Shown here in pieces: positions 50,394 through 59,196 of a DNA stretch of 64,000 bases. A model generated the notes under the pieces. It ran no database searches. It had not been told where the DNA came from and saw only the letters and a program-made list of their open reading frames with translations. Each line of letters starts with the position of its first letter. Position 1 is the first letter of the stretch. The stretch comes from Kiloniellaceae bacterium (GTDB taxonomy: Bacteria; Pseudomonadota; Alphaproteobacteria; Kiloniellales; Kiloniellaceae): the NCBI GenBank assembly GCA_021776195.1, contig JAJFGK010000162.1, positions 62,001 to 126,000 of the forward strand. Direction: 5' to 3'. The translations under genes were made by a program, and so were the position numbers.

Positions 50394-51077
50394 TCAGTCG
50401 GCCATCAGGACATAGCCTTCGCCGCGCACCGTCTGCAGGTAGCGGGGGTAGCGCGGGTCTTCTTCGATCTTGCGCCGCAGGCGGGTCATCTGAACGTCGA
50501 TGGTTCGCGCGCCGCCGGTCACCCGGCTCTCCAGGGTCAGGGCCTCGCGGCTCATGGGGACGCCCGGCCGCAGTGCCAGGGTCTTCAGCAGCGAGACCTC
50601 GTTGGTCGTCAAGTGAACGAAGGTCTCGCCCTGGATCAACTCCTCGCGTTCGAGATCGAACCGGAACTCGCCGAAACTGATCGCCGGTTGGGCCGTGGTG
50701 GGGGCTTGCCGGGCGCGGCGCAGGATCGCATCGATCCGCAGCACCAGCTCGCGCGGCTCGAAGGGCTTGCTCATGTAGTCGTCGGCGCCGATCTCCAGGC
50801 CCCGAATCCGGTCTTCGGTCTCGCCCATGGCGGTCAAGAGGAGGATCGGCGTCGCACGGTCCTGGCGCAGCGCCTCGGTCAGTTCCAAGCCGCTCTCGCC
50901 GGGCATCATGATGTCGAGGACCAGCAGATCGAACTCGAGAGATGCGAGCTTGGCCCGGGCATTGCCGGCGTCGCGCGCGGTCGAGACGCGAAAGCCCTGC
51001 TCCATCAGGTACTTTTGCAGCAGCTCGCGCAGGCGGGTGTCGTCGTCCACCACCAGGATATGCGGGGAGTCGTCCAT
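50394..51077 (-). CDS. OmpR-family response regulator (PetR-like)
   Basis: A 227-residue regulator: receiver domain with D11/D12 and phosphoacceptor D55 (LLVLDIMMPGESG), K104 region YMSKPFEPRELVLRI, and a C-terminal winged helix (TTNEVSLLKTLALRPGVPMS, TIDVQMTRLRRKIEEDP, TVRGEGYVL). With the upstream MarR gene this matches the petR-petP arrangement described upstream of the cytochrome bc1 genes in Rhodobacter capsulatus, where petR is needed for growth. Here petABC lies 30 kb away, so only the pair is conserved. Confidence 0.92.
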   Translation of the reverse strand: MDDSPHILVVDDDTRLRELLQKYLMEQGFRVSTARDAGNARAKLASLEFDLLVLDIMMPGESGLELTEALRQDRATPILLLTAMGETEDRIRGLEIGADDYMSKPFEPRELVLRIDAILRRARQAPTTAQPAISFGEFRFDLEREELIQGETFVHLTTNEVSLLKTLALRPGVPMSREALTLESRVTGGARTIDVQMTRLRRKIEEDPRYPRYLQTVRGEGYVLMAD

Positions 51078-51154
51078 CGGCGAAGTATAGGAGGGCGCGC
51101 CTTGCGCGACCAGATCTCTCGGGGCGCCGTCCCGGGCGCGCGTTTGCGGGCGGC

Positions 51155-51652
51155 TCAGCGCCGGTTGCCGTAGATGCCGAGGAAGCGTTGGCGCGCCTCC
51201 TCGTCCATCAGATTGACCAGGACCTGGCGAAACCCTTCAACCGCCTCCGCCCCAGCCTGTTCGAAGGCGCGGCCGACCCTGACACGCTGGGTCTCGCTCA
51301 GCTCCCGCTCCAGCGCCTTGCCCTGATCGGTCAGGGTGAGCAGGCGTTGGCGTTGGTCCCGTTGTCCCTTGTGTTGTTCCACGAAGCCGTCGCGAATCAG
51401 CTGGCTGAGCACCCGGGACAGACTCTGCTTGGTGATGCCGAGGATGCGCAACAGCTCCGAGACGGTGATCGAAGGATTGCGGCCGACGAAGTGGATGACC
51501 CGGTGGTGGGCCCGGCCAAAGCCGATGCGGGCGAGGATCTGATCGGGCTCGGCGGTGAAGTCGCGGTAGGCGAAGAACAGCAGCTCGATCGCCTGGCGAA
51601 GATCTTCCTCGCGCAGGAAGAGGGGATTGGGACCGGTTTTTACGTCAGCCAT
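51155..51652 (-). CDS. MarR-family regulator (PetP-like)
   Basis: A 165-residue MarR protein with the winged helix SITVSELLRILGITKQSLSR then VLSQLIRDGFVEQHKGQRDQ (wing). It lies upstream of petR-like and EnvZ-like genes in the same direction and is divergent from ilvE. In R. capsulatus the homologous petP precedes petR. The 170-base gap to ilvE holds TTGCGC at two positions 18 bases apart (minus strand), which may be operator half-sites, but that is speculative. Confidence 0.9.
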   Translation of the reverse strand: MADVKTGPNPLFLREEDLRQAIELLFFAYRDFTAEPDQILARIGFGRAHHRVIHFVGRNPSITVSELLRILGITKQSLSRVLSQLIRDGFVEQHKGQRDQRQRLLTLTDQGKALERELSETQRVRVGRAFEQAGAEAVEGFRQVLVNLMDEEARQRFLGIYGNRR

Positions 51653-51822
51653 GTTGACATATATGGCGCAATCTTGTTACATCGCGCAAGTATCTTTGTT
51701 GCGGTGCGGGCCGAAATCCCGTCACGATTTGGAAGATTAGAGCGAAAATCGATAAAACAAAGGGGCCACGGCCAGAGATGCCGCGCCGCCACGGAGCCCC
51801 GTCAAGGCAAGGAAGAAAGACC

Positions 51823-52722
51823 ATGGCGATGCTACCCTTCGACGATCGAGAGGGCGTGATCTGGTTCAACGGCGAGCTGGTCGACTGGCGCGGGGCCAAT
51901 CTCCATGTCCTGAGCCACGGTCTGCACTACGGCTCTTGCGTCTTCGAGGGCGAACGCTCCTACGAAGGTCGCATCTTCAAGATGGCCGAGCACCACGACC
52001 GCTTGATGAAGTCGGCGCGCATCATGGGTTTCGAGCTTCCCTATGGCCGCGAAGAGATCGACGCCGCGGCGATGGCCGTTCTCCAGGCCAACGGCATCGT
52101 CGACGGCTATCTTCGCCCGGTCGCCTGGCGCGGCAGCGAAATGATGGGCGTGTCCGCCCAGCAGACGCGCATCAACGTCGTCGTCGCCGCCTGGGAGTGG
52201 CCGGCCTACTTCACGCCGGAAGCGCGCCTCAAGGGTATTCGCATGAAGACCTCGCCCTGGCACCGGCCGCCGCCGGACTGCGCGCCGACCGATTCCAAGG
52301 CCGCCGGTCTTTACATGATCTGTACGCTCTCCAAGCACGATGCCGAGGGCGCCGGCTACAACGACGCGCTGATGCTCGATTATCGCGGTCAGATCGCCGA
52401 GGCGACGGGCGCCAATATCTTCCTGGTCCAGGATGGCATGATCCATACCCCCAAGCCCGATTGCTTCCTCGACGGCATTACCCGGCGCACGGTGATCGGC
52501 TTGGCCAGGAAACACGGCTACGAAATCGTCGAGCGGGCGATCATGCCCGAAGAGCTGGCCCAGACCCAAGAGGTCTTCCTGACCGGCACCGCCGTCGAGG
52601 TGACCCCGGTGGCCGAGATCGACGACCACCGTTTCACCCCGGGGGCCATCACCAAGACCCTGCTGGAAGACTACGACGCTCTCGTCCGGCAGGCGCCGGC
52701 GGCGGCGGCCAGCGCGGCCTGA
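51823..52722 (+). CDS. ilvE: Branched-chain amino acid aminotransferase
   Basis: A 299-residue fold-type IV PLP enzyme for transamination of leucine, isoleucine and valine. The PLP lysine is K159 in CAPTDSKAAGLYMICTL. Substrate motifs are SHGLHYGSCVFEGERSYEG and DGYLRPVAWRGSEMMG, and the C-terminal EATGANIFLVQDG and TRRTVIGLARKHGYEIVER match. The ATG at 51823 has AAGGAAGAAAGA upstream. It is divergent from the PetP-like gene and followed by the Gre-family gene 16 bases later. Confidence 0.95.
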   Translation: MAMLPFDDREGVIWFNGELVDWRGANLHVLSHGLHYGSCVFEGERSYEGRIFKMAEHHDRLMKSARIMGFELPYGREEIDAAAMAVLQANGIVDGYLRPVAWRGSEMMGVSAQQTRINVVVAAWEWPAYFTPEARLKGIRMKTSPWHRPPPDCAPTDSKAAGLYMICTLSKHDAEGAGYNDALMLDYRGQIAEATGANIFLVQDGMIHTPKPDCFLDGITRRTVIGLARKHGYEIVERAIMPEELAQTQEVFLTGTAVEVTPVAEIDDHRFTPGAITKTLLEDYDALVRQAPAAAASAA

Positions 52723-52738
52723 CCGCGATCGCTGTGCC

Positions 52739-53242
52739 ATGAGCCGGGCCTTCGTTCGCGAATCCGACGGCGACGAGGCGGGCGACGGCCAGCCCGAGCT
52801 GCCGGTCTCGGCCCACCGCAACTACGTGACGCCAGCCGGCCTGAAGGCGCTGGAGGCCGAACAGCACGCCCTCGCCGAGGAACGGCGCGCCCTGAAGGAC
52901 GACGAGGCCGACCTCGCCAAGCGGTCCCACCTGGCCCAGCTCGAGCGACGGCTGCGATATCTGGAGGCGCGGTTGCTCAGCGCCATTCCGGTGGACCCGG
53001 CGGGCCAGCCGGCCGACGAGGTCGCCTTCGGCGCCACGGTGACGGTGGAGGACGAAGACGGCCAGCGCCAGCGCTACCTCATTGTCGGCGAGGACGAAGC
53101 CGATCCGGCGGCGAATAGGATCGCCTGGATCTCGCCCCTGGCCCGCGCGCTCTTGGGCAGCGGCCCCGGCGCCCTGGTCACCTGGCCGCGCCCGGCCGGC
53201 GACCTTGAGCTCGAGGTGATCGCCATCGAGTACGAGCGCTGA
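52739..53242 (+). CDS. GreA/GreB-family transcription elongation factor
   Basis: A 167-residue Gre-type factor that rescues backtracked RNA polymerase by cleaving the transcript end. The N-terminal coiled coil is TPAGLKALEAEQHALAEERR and LAQLERRLRYLEARLLSA with an acidic tip DDEADL; the C-terminal FKBP-like domain is VAFGATVTVEDEDGQRQRYL to the end, with WISPLARALLGSGPG. The N-terminal extension before the coiled coil (residues 1-30) is longer than in GreA, and the tip lacks the usual GDLxENAEY, so activity may differ. Downstream of ilvE by 16 bases. Confidence 0.85.
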   Translation: MSRAFVRESDGDEAGDGQPELPVSAHRNYVTPAGLKALEAEQHALAEERRALKDDEADLAKRSHLAQLERRLRYLEARLLSAIPVDPAGQPADEVAFGATVTVEDEDGQRQRYLIVGEDEADPAANRIAWISPLARALLGSGPGALVTWPRPAGDLELEVIAIEYER

Positions 53243-53258
53243 CCGGCGATTACGAAGG

Positions 53259-53903
53259 CTAATCGGCGGCGAAGCAGTAGAACAGCCCCGAACCGCCGGT
53301 ATTGGTGAGGTTCTCCTGGCTACAACCCCTGGAGCCGTGGGCGGAGTTCCAGGAGGTGTTGCCGCCACCGTGGCGGTCATGGTGGCCGACCTGGCCGCTG
53401 CCCTCGCCAGAGCTGGTCCAGTTGCTGCAGGTGTGGTCGTCCTTGTCGCGCGGGAAATAGGCCGTCCCGTCGGCCATCGAGCCGGTCAGGATGTCGTGTC
53501 GGTTGGGCTTGTCGCCGCGCCCGTTGACCCGGTTGCCATTTTCGTCCAGGGCCGTTCGCATGACGATGTTGGGATTGAGATGGAGTTGGTCGAGATCGCC
53601 GGCGATCAGTTCGCCCGTGGCGTTGTACCAGGGACCGAGTCCGATCCGGTCGCGCGCCGAGACGCCGCGCTTGCCCTCTTCCTGGGTGCTGAGATAGGCG
53701 CGCCAATCACGATCTTTTGATCCGGCGGCTTGAGCCAGTTTCTGGCAATGGGCATCGGCACCCGCGAGACCGCCGAGATCGCCGCCCTTTCCCGATCCGA
53801 CGGAGGTGATGAAAAAGCCCATGGGATGGTCCTCGGCCGCCGCGAGCGGCGAGGTCATGAGCAGCAGCAATGCGGCGGTAGCTATAGGTTTCGTTGCCTT
53901 CAT
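53259..53903 (-). CDS. Secreted lectin-like/DUF1554-like protein
   Basis: A 214-residue exported protein: signal peptide to about 23 (MKATKPIATAALLLLMTSPLAA), then FFITSVGSGKGGDLGGLAGA and DAHCQKLAQAAGSKDRDWRA, RDRIGLGPWYNATGELIAGD, NGRGDKPNRHDILTGSMADG, TCSNWTSSGEGSGQVGHHDR, and GCSQENLTNTGGSGLFYCFA. This pattern occurs in a family of secreted proteins with a C-type-lectin-like fold (DUF1554-like), from memory. The paired cysteines suggest two disulfides. It converges on the Gre gene with 16 bases between. Role unknown. Confidence 0.7.
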   Translation of the reverse strand: MKATKPIATAALLLLMTSPLAAAEDHPMGFFITSVGSGKGGDLGGLAGADAHCQKLAQAAGSKDRDWRAYLSTQEEGKRGVSARDRIGLGPWYNATGELIAGDLDQLHLNPNIVMRTALDENGNRVNGRGDKPNRHDILTGSMADGTAYFPRDKDDHTCSNWTSSGEGSGQVGHHDRHGGGNTSWNSAHGSRGCSQENLTNTGGSGLFYCFAAD

Positions 53904-54180
53904 CGTAACGTCCCTTTCGTGTTTTCCGTCAGCTGGAGGCCAGTGCGGAGATTGAGCCGACAGTGCCCGGAGACCCGTGCCAAGGACTTGTTAGAGTAGC
54001 GAACCGGCCGCGTGGCGCGATAGCCAATTGGTGCAGTGTCGCGGTTCCGCCGAGGTTCGGCGGCGTTGTCTGCCCGCGCCGACACGGACAGAATAATCCA
54101 TCGGCCGGTTGCTCTTGCCAGTGGCGGGACCGTGCCTGTCCCTGGTCCGGCGATGCGGTCTTCGCAAAGGAGGTGGTCCC

Positions 54181-56916
54181 GTGGGCGGATTTCGATTGAT
54201 TGGCCCTCTATCCAGGCCTTCGCGCGGTCTGGCGGGCCGCCTCGGCTGTCTGCTGCTGTTGCTGGCGGTGCTCGGTTCGCCAGCAGGGCCCCTCTGGGCC
54301 GACAGCCGCCCGCGCATCGTCCAGTTCAATGAGTTGATGCAGCAGCAGAAGTTTCAAGAGGCCCTGGCGATCATCCGCGCGGAGATCGACCAGCCGCTGC
54401 TGGATGGCGACGACTACCGGGCCGACCTTCGGATTGTCGCGATCAGCGCCCTTGGCAAGGTCGGCGACCTGCACGGCTGGGACGACGGCCTGGACCGCGA
54501 GGCGGAGCGCTACTTCGCGGAAGGGAAAACTTTCGCCGCCGGCAACGAGTTGAAGCAGACCGGGCTGTTGCACGCGCTCTATATCTACTACTCGAACACC
54601 GATCGCAACGGACGGGCCCTGCGCTACATCCGCGAGGAGATGGCCTACTGGCGCAAGGTGGGCAACCGCTACCAGATGATCATCGCGCTCGACGGCCTGG
54701 CCTCGGTGTTCCACGACATGGGCGAGCTCGAGGCGGCCGCGCATCACCGCGCCCAGGCTCTGGCGCTGGCCGACGACTACTTCGTCCTCGGCCAGCATCC
54801 CAGCGATCAGAACGAGTGGCTGAACTACTCGCAGATTCTCGACAAGCTGGCCGACGAAGCCCTGGTGAAGAAGGACGCCGCGGCCCTGGAAGCGGTCTGG
54901 CGCAAGAAGGAAGCCCTCAGCAAAACCTATCTGGCCTTTCAATCGCTGACCTATCTCAAGTTCGCCGAAGCCTTCGCGGTGGTCGGCAAGATCGACAAGG
55001 CCGAGGCGCTCTATCGCGCCGCCCTCGAGCACAAGCAGGCCGACCAAGCCCAGATGCCCCAGTCCAACGTGGCGTCCCGGCTGGAGGTCGACTTCATCTG
55101 TACCGAGGTCCGCCTGCTTCTCGCGCGCGGCGCTGGGGCCGCGGCGGTGGCCAAGGCGGCGGCCAGGGCGGCGGACTGCAAGGCCGCGTGGGAGGAAACC
55201 ACCGGCTTCGTGCCGGCCAGCAATCTGCGGCTGATCGGGTTGACCCAGGAAGCCAGCGGCCGGCACCCGGCGGCGATCGCGTCTTTCGAACGGGCAATCG
55301 CCATGACCGAGCAGACCCGGGAAAGTTTCAGCCTGGCCCAGCGCGCCAACTTCTTTCGTCTGAGCGGAACCCGGGCTCTCTACTGGGGCATGGTGCGGGC
55401 CTCGGCGCGGCTGGCCCTGGCAAGCGGGGGCGAGGCGGATTTTCTGGCGGCTCTGATCGCCAGCGAGCGAATCCGTGGGCGCCAGCTGGGCGAGTTGGTC
55501 GGCGAAAGCGGGCTGGCCACCGATCTTGCCGGCGAGATCCGGACCTGGCGGCAGAAGCTGCCGGACCGGACCGTCGTGCTGGGCTATGTTCTGGCCGGCG
55601 ATGCCACGGTGATCCTCGGCTTCGATCGCACCCGCCATGTCGTGGCGGTGCTGCCCCGGGATCTGCGGGACGAGTTTCGCGCCCTGGGTCCCGCGGTGGC
55701 GGATTTCGGGAGCGACCCCCGCCGCCTGGAGGCCCGACTCTCGGCACTGGGCCAGACCCTGTTGGCGCCGGTCGGCAAACTGCTCGAGGACAAGAGCGAG
55801 CTGATCCTGCTGCCCGACGGCGCGATGAACCTTGTACCCTTCGACCTCTTGAGTGCGACGGCACCCGACTATCGGCCCCTGATCGAACAAATGACGGTGC
55901 GGGTCCTTCCCTCGCTGCGCTTTGCCATCGCCGGCGAACGCAGCCAGGCACCGGCCGCCTCCGGCCTGTTCGCCCTGGGGGATCCTCTCTATGCGGCGCC
56001 GGGCTCGATTGGCGTCTTGAGCCAGGCCGAGGTCCGCTCGATCACCGGCGGTGAGTCGTTCTTGCAGTACTTTCAGGCGCTGCCCAATACCCGGCGCGAG
56101 GTGCAGTCCATCGCGAACCTGTTCGGCGATGAGCCAAAGCTGCTGGGCCTGGGGGCGGAGGCCAGCGAGGCGACGGTCAAGACCGGCGACCTCAGCGGCT
56201 ATCGCTATCTGCACTTCGCCACCCATGGAATCCTCGGCGGCGTCGTGCCGGGGATCGGCGAACCGGCCCTGGTGCTGGCGGCGGCGGGGACGGACGACGG
56301 TTTTCTCAAGGCGGAGGAGGCCAGCCGACTTCGCCTCAACGCCGACCTGACCGTGCTCTCGGCCTGTGACACCGGATCGGGCAGGTACGTGACCGGCGAG
56401 GGCGTGCTGGGTCTGGGGCGCGCCTTTTTGGTCGCCGGCAGCCGGTCGGTCCTGGTCTCGCTCTGGCCGGTGGAAACCTTCGCGACCGAGGACTTCATGG
56501 TGGCCTTCTACCGGCTGCTGCGTGGCGGAGCCTCCAAGGCCGCGGCGCGGCGCGAGGCGGCCCTGGCCATTCGCGCCAAGCAGCCCCACCCGGCCTACTG
56601 GGCGCCCTTCATCCTGATCGGTGCCGGCGGCGAAGGCCGCGGTCCGGGGGCGACGACAAGCGGCGCGACGAGCCAGGCGGCAAAGCTCGACAGCGCCCAG
56701 CAGGGCGGGACGCGGCGCGAGGCCGGGCTCGGGATCTTTGTGGCCCAGAAGAACGCGAACGTCCGCCAGACGCCGAACACCGAGGGAGCCAAGATCGGGC
56801 GGCTGCAAGCCGGAACCGAGGTGCGGGTGCTGGAGAAGACCAAGGACTGGTATCGGATCCAGCTCGACAGCGGGCAGGGCTTCGTCTGGGCGCCGCTGCT
56901 GACACCGAAGTCTTGA
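54181..56916 (+). CDS. Exported TPR-CHAT protease-like protein with C-terminal SH3 domain
   Basis: A 911-residue protein. The GTG at 54181 is chosen because AAAGGAGG lies seven bases upstream; a longer frame from 54109 lacks a ribosome site. A signal/anchor helix (GRLGCLLLLLAVLGSPAGPLWA) precedes TPR-like helical repeats (about 50-420). The CHAT peptidase domain (about 560-820) has the catalytic dyad H682 in LHFATHGIL and C729 in VLSACDTGSG, plus LPNTRREVQSIANLFG and SVLVSLWPVETFATEDFMVA. A C-terminal SH3 domain follows at about 850-911 (NVRQTPNTEGAKIGRLQAGT). It is likely periplasmic, where the SH3 domain may bind wall. Target unknown. Confidence 0.9.
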   Translation: MGGFRLIGPLSRPSRGLAGRLGCLLLLLAVLGSPAGPLWADSRPRIVQFNELMQQQKFQEALAIIRAEIDQPLLDGDDYRADLRIVAISALGKVGDLHGWDDGLDREAERYFAEGKTFAAGNELKQTGLLHALYIYYSNTDRNGRALRYIREEMAYWRKVGNRYQMIIALDGLASVFHDMGELEAAAHHRAQALALADDYFVLGQHPSDQNEWLNYSQILDKLADEALVKKDAAALEAVWRKKEALSKTYLAFQSLTYLKFAEAFAVVGKIDKAEALYRAALEHKQADQAQMPQSNVASRLEVDFICTEVRLLLARGAGAAAVAKAAARAADCKAAWEETTGFVPASNLRLIGLTQEASGRHPAAIASFERAIAMTEQTRESFSLAQRANFFRLSGTRALYWGMVRASARLALASGGEADFLAALIASERIRGRQLGELVGESGLATDLAGEIRTWRQKLPDRTVVLGYVLAGDATVILGFDRTRHVVAVLPRDLRDEFRALGPAVADFGSDPRRLEARLSALGQTLLAPVGKLLEDKSELILLPDGAMNLVPFDLLSATAPDYRPLIEQMTVRVLPSLRFAIAGERSQAPAASGLFALGDPLYAAPGSIGVLSQAEVRSITGGESFLQYFQALPNTRREVQSIANLFGDEPKLLGLGAEASEATVKTGDLSGYRYLHFATHGILGGVVPGIGEPALVLAAAGTDDGFLKAEEASRLRLNADLTVLSACDTGSGRYVTGEGVLGLGRAFLVAGSRSVLVSLWPVETFATEDFMVAFYRLLRGGASKAAARREAALAIRAKQPHPAYWAPFILIGAGGEGRGPGATTSGATSQAAKLDSAQQGGTRREAGLGIFVAQKNANVRQTPNTEGAKIGRLQAGTEVRVLEKTKDWYRIQLDSGQGFVWAPLLTPKS

Positions 56917-57137
56917 GGGCCGGCGGCCCGGTCGGGCCAGAGCCTCGGCGCCCCCCGGCGATATGGCCGAGACGGTGCGGCGCGGAGACGGCTAGCGTTC
57001 GTTGTGTCGCTTGGACCAGACGATGTCCCCGACCGGCGTCCCCGAACGGCTTGGGGCGCGCGACTGAACCGATCAACCTGTGTCGAATTTGGTAAAGAAA
57101 ACATTGACTGATTGGTTTACGTATCCATATTGGGCTC
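56917..57137. other. Intergenic region with TetR operator at its end
   Basis: A 221-base gap between the CHAT gene and the TetR gene. The only recognisable element is the ACTGATTGGTTTA box near its right end; a TTGACT sequence at 57104 overlaps it and may be part of the TetR promoter. The rest holds nothing I can name. Confidence 0.5.
57107..57119. promoter_or_regulatory. TetR operator box, upstream copy
   Basis: ACTGATTGGTTTA, 19 bases before the TetR start; its exact reverse complement occurs at 57753-57765 before the SDR gene. Identical 13-base words in opposite orientation at both promoters flanking one TetR gene imply autoregulation and control of the SDR. Confidence 0.65.
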
Positions 57138-57731
57138 ATGACCAGAGGGCCCGACAAGCAATTCGATCCGGAGATCGCCCTTGAGAAAGCGATGCGGCTC
57201 TTTTGGGCGAAAGGCTATGCCGGGACCAGCCTGAGCGAACTTTTGGCGACCATGCAGATTGGCCGGAAGAGCCTTTACGACACTTTCGGCAGCAAACGGG
57301 CGCTCTACATCAAGGCACTCGAACGCTACTCCCAGACCGTCGTGAGCGAGATCCAACGGGGGCTCAACGATCCAGACCGACCGGCGCTGGAGAATGTGCG
57401 TGCGGTGCTGGACAATATGGTGGCCAGGAGTTCCAAGACGCGAAGCTCAGGCTGCCTGCTGGGCGTCAGCATGGCGCAGTTCAGTACGGACGATGCGGAA
57501 ATGGCCGGTCTTCTCCGCAAACACATGCAGCGTGTCGAACGCGCCTATACCAAGGCCTTTGCCAGGGCCCAAGCGGAAGGCGATCTGAAACGGACGACCA
57601 ATGTCCGCAATCTCGCCCGGCTCTTTGTGAGCGCCCACCAGGGCTTGGCCCTGATTGGCCGGGTCGCGGAAAAGCAAGAGATGCCGCGCGGTATCGTGGA
57701 GGGGGCGCTCGCCGTCCTGGAGGCTGCGTAG
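57138..57731 (+). CDS. TetR/AcrR-family regulator
   Basis: A 197-residue TetR repressor with the helix-turn-helix DPEIALEKAMRLFWAKGYAG, then TSLSELLATMQIGRKSLYDTFGSKRALYIKAL, and a C-terminal domain with RSSGCLLGVSMAQFSTDD. This form is common in repressors that control short-chain dehydrogenases and other small oxidoreductases. It lies 55 bases upstream of an SDR gene on the same strand, and both are preceded by the same 13-base box. Confidence 0.9.
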   Translation: MTRGPDKQFDPEIALEKAMRLFWAKGYAGTSLSELLATMQIGRKSLYDTFGSKRALYIKALERYSQTVVSEIQRGLNDPDRPALENVRAVLDNMVARSSKTRSSGCLLGVSMAQFSTDDAEMAGLLRKHMQRVERAYTKAFARAQAEGDLKRTTNVRNLARLFVSAHQGLALIGRVAEKQEMPRGIVEGALAVLEAA

Positions 57732-57752
57732 TCTCTTTTTTTTGACGAAACA

Positions 57753-57765
57753 TAAACCAATCAGT
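57753..57765. promoter_or_regulatory. TetR operator box, downstream copy
   Basis: TAAACCAATCAGT, the exact reverse complement of the box at 57107. It lies 21 bases before the SDR start. The extended match (GACTGATTGGTTTAyGT on the minus strand) covers about 17 bases. Confidence 0.65.
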
Positions 57766-57786
57766 CTAGGAAATGGAGATAGAGCA

Positions 57787-58536
57787 ATGAGCAAGTTGAA
57801 CAGCAAGATCGCTGTCGTCACCGGCGGCAGCAGTGGAATTGGGTTGGCGACCGCCCGACGCTTCATCTCCGAGGGTGCCCAGGTGGTCGTCACCGGTCGC
57901 GATCAGATCGCTTTGGATGCCGCGGTCGCCGGACTCGGCGCCGCGGCGACGGGCATCCAGGGCGACGTTGCCATACTGGAGGACTTGGACCGTTTGTTCG
58001 CCCGGGTGCGAGAGCGATTCGGTCGCATCGACGTGCTCTTTGCCAACGCAGGGATCGCGCCGCTTGGTCCTTTCGAGACGGTAACACAAGAGGATTTCGA
58101 CAGGCAGTTCGACATCAACGTGAGAGGCCTCTTTTTCACGGTTCAAAAGGCCTTGCCGCTTTTGTCGCAAGGCGCTTCGATAATTCTCAACGCGTCCGTC
58201 GTTGCGCAGACCGGCCTTGCCAATACTAGCGTCTATTCGGCCACCAAGGCCGCGGTTCGTTCGCTGGGACGCACCCTTGCGGCGGAACTCTCGCCGCGCA
58301 GCATCCGCGTCAACGTCGTCAGTCCGGGGCTCATCGGAACGCCGCTGTGGGACAAGGTCGGTCTGAGCCAAGCAGATGTTTCCGCCTTCGGCGCGCAGGT
58401 CGTCCAGCAAACGCCGCTCGGCCGTCCGGGCAAACCCGAAGAAATCGCCGCGACCGCCGCGTTTCTTGCCTCCGACGAGGCGAGCTACTTCACTGGCGCC
58501 GACCTCGTCGCCGACGGCGGATTGATCCAGGTCTAG
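57787..58536 (+). CDS. Short-chain dehydrogenase/reductase
   Basis: A 249-residue classical SDR. The cofactor motif TGGSSGIG is at 12-19, NAG at 87-89, and the catalytic S137, Y150 and K154 are in NASVVAQTG and SVYSATKAAV. The R38 after the second beta strand (VVVTGRDQ) suggests NADP preference. RVNVVSPGLIGTPLWDK and GADLVADGGLIQV close the protein. It is the probable target of the TetR gene just upstream. The NTF2-like protein downstream may be made with it. Substrate unknown. Confidence 0.92.
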   Translation: MSKLNSKIAVVTGGSSGIGLATARRFISEGAQVVVTGRDQIALDAAVAGLGAAATGIQGDVAILEDLDRLFARVRERFGRIDVLFANAGIAPLGPFETVTQEDFDRQFDINVRGLFFTVQKALPLLSQGASIILNASVVAQTGLANTSVYSATKAAVRSLGRTLAAELSPRSIRVNVVSPGLIGTPLWDKVGLSQADVSAFGAQVVQQTPLGRPGKPEEIAATAAFLASDEASYFTGADLVADGGLIQV

Positions 58537-58583
58537 CCTCCGCTGGCCTGGCCACGCGCGGCACTAAATGAGGAGTAGAATCC

Positions 58584-58937
58584 ATGAACGAGCATGACCT
58601 GATCATCGAGGCCGTCCAGCCCTACATAGAGGGCGCCAGATCCGGTACAGGCGATGATATGAAACCCGCCTTCCACAAGGATGCGACGGTCTTTGGCTAT
58701 GTCGGTGGTGAGTTGTTCGCCGGTCCCATCCAGCATCTCTTTGACTGGCATGACGCGAATGGTCCGGCGGTGGACCTACAGGCGAGAATCGCCAGCATCG
58801 ATCTTGTCGATACGGTCGCCACCCTGCGGCTTGAGCTCGACAAGTGGACCGGCCACCGCTTCACCGACCTCTTCACACTGTTGAAAGTCGACGGGGAGTG
58901 GAAGATCATGAACAAGGTCTTCCACCTCCACCCGTGA
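58584..58937 (+). CDS. NTF2-like/SnoaL-family small protein (DUF4440-like)
   Basis: A 117-residue NTF2-fold protein, often called putative lumazine-binding: NEHDLIIEAVQPYIEGARSG, FHKDATVFGYVGGELFAG and the C-terminal strand VATLRLELDKWTGHRFTDLF, TLLKVDGEWKIMNKVFH. Such proteins serve as enzymes or binders of small hydrophobic ligands. TGAGGAGTAG precedes the ATG. It is 47 bases downstream of the SDR gene, so probably the third gene of the TetR-controlled unit. Confidence 0.88.
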   Translation: MNEHDLIIEAVQPYIEGARSGTGDDMKPAFHKDATVFGYVGGELFAGPIQHLFDWHDANGPAVDLQARIASIDLVDTVATLRLELDKWTGHRFTDLFTLLKVDGEWKIMNKVFHLHP

Positions 58938-58995
58938 AACATCAGCGCTCAGGCGAGCGCGGCGAAGACACCAGACGGCGGCGGCGCAGCTTCAC

Positions 58996-59196
58996 TCAGT
59001 CGCGCTTCCGTACGCATTCGTCCCAGTAGTCGTAGAAGACCATGGCCAGGACCGAGAGGGTGATCACCCAGAAGGGCAGCCCGCCCCAGAAGCCGGCAAA
59101 GCCGGTCGAGATGGAATGGGCCAAGCCGAGCATGAAGATCGCCAGCATGGTGGAGCCGATCAGCCCGGTCACCTTTTTTACCTTGTCGCCCGTCAT
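58996..59196 (-). CDS. Small two-helix membrane protein
   Basis: A 66-residue protein with two membrane segments (GLIGSTMLAIFMLGLAHSIS and GGLPFWVITLSVLAMVFYDY) and charged ends (MTGDKVKKV, WDECVRKRD). It overlaps the amidase stop by four bases and is the last gene of the TRAP operon. I do not recognise the family. Confidence 0.7.
   Translation of the reverse strand: MTGDKVKKVTGLIGSTMLAIFMLGLAHSISTGFAGFWGGLPFWVITLSVLAMVFYDYWDECVRKRD

Noticed and set aside
54208..56808. Minus-strand open frame of 866 codons
   Set aside because: It mirrors the CHAT-protein gene, whose motifs and ribosome site are clear; the frame is a by-product of high GC.
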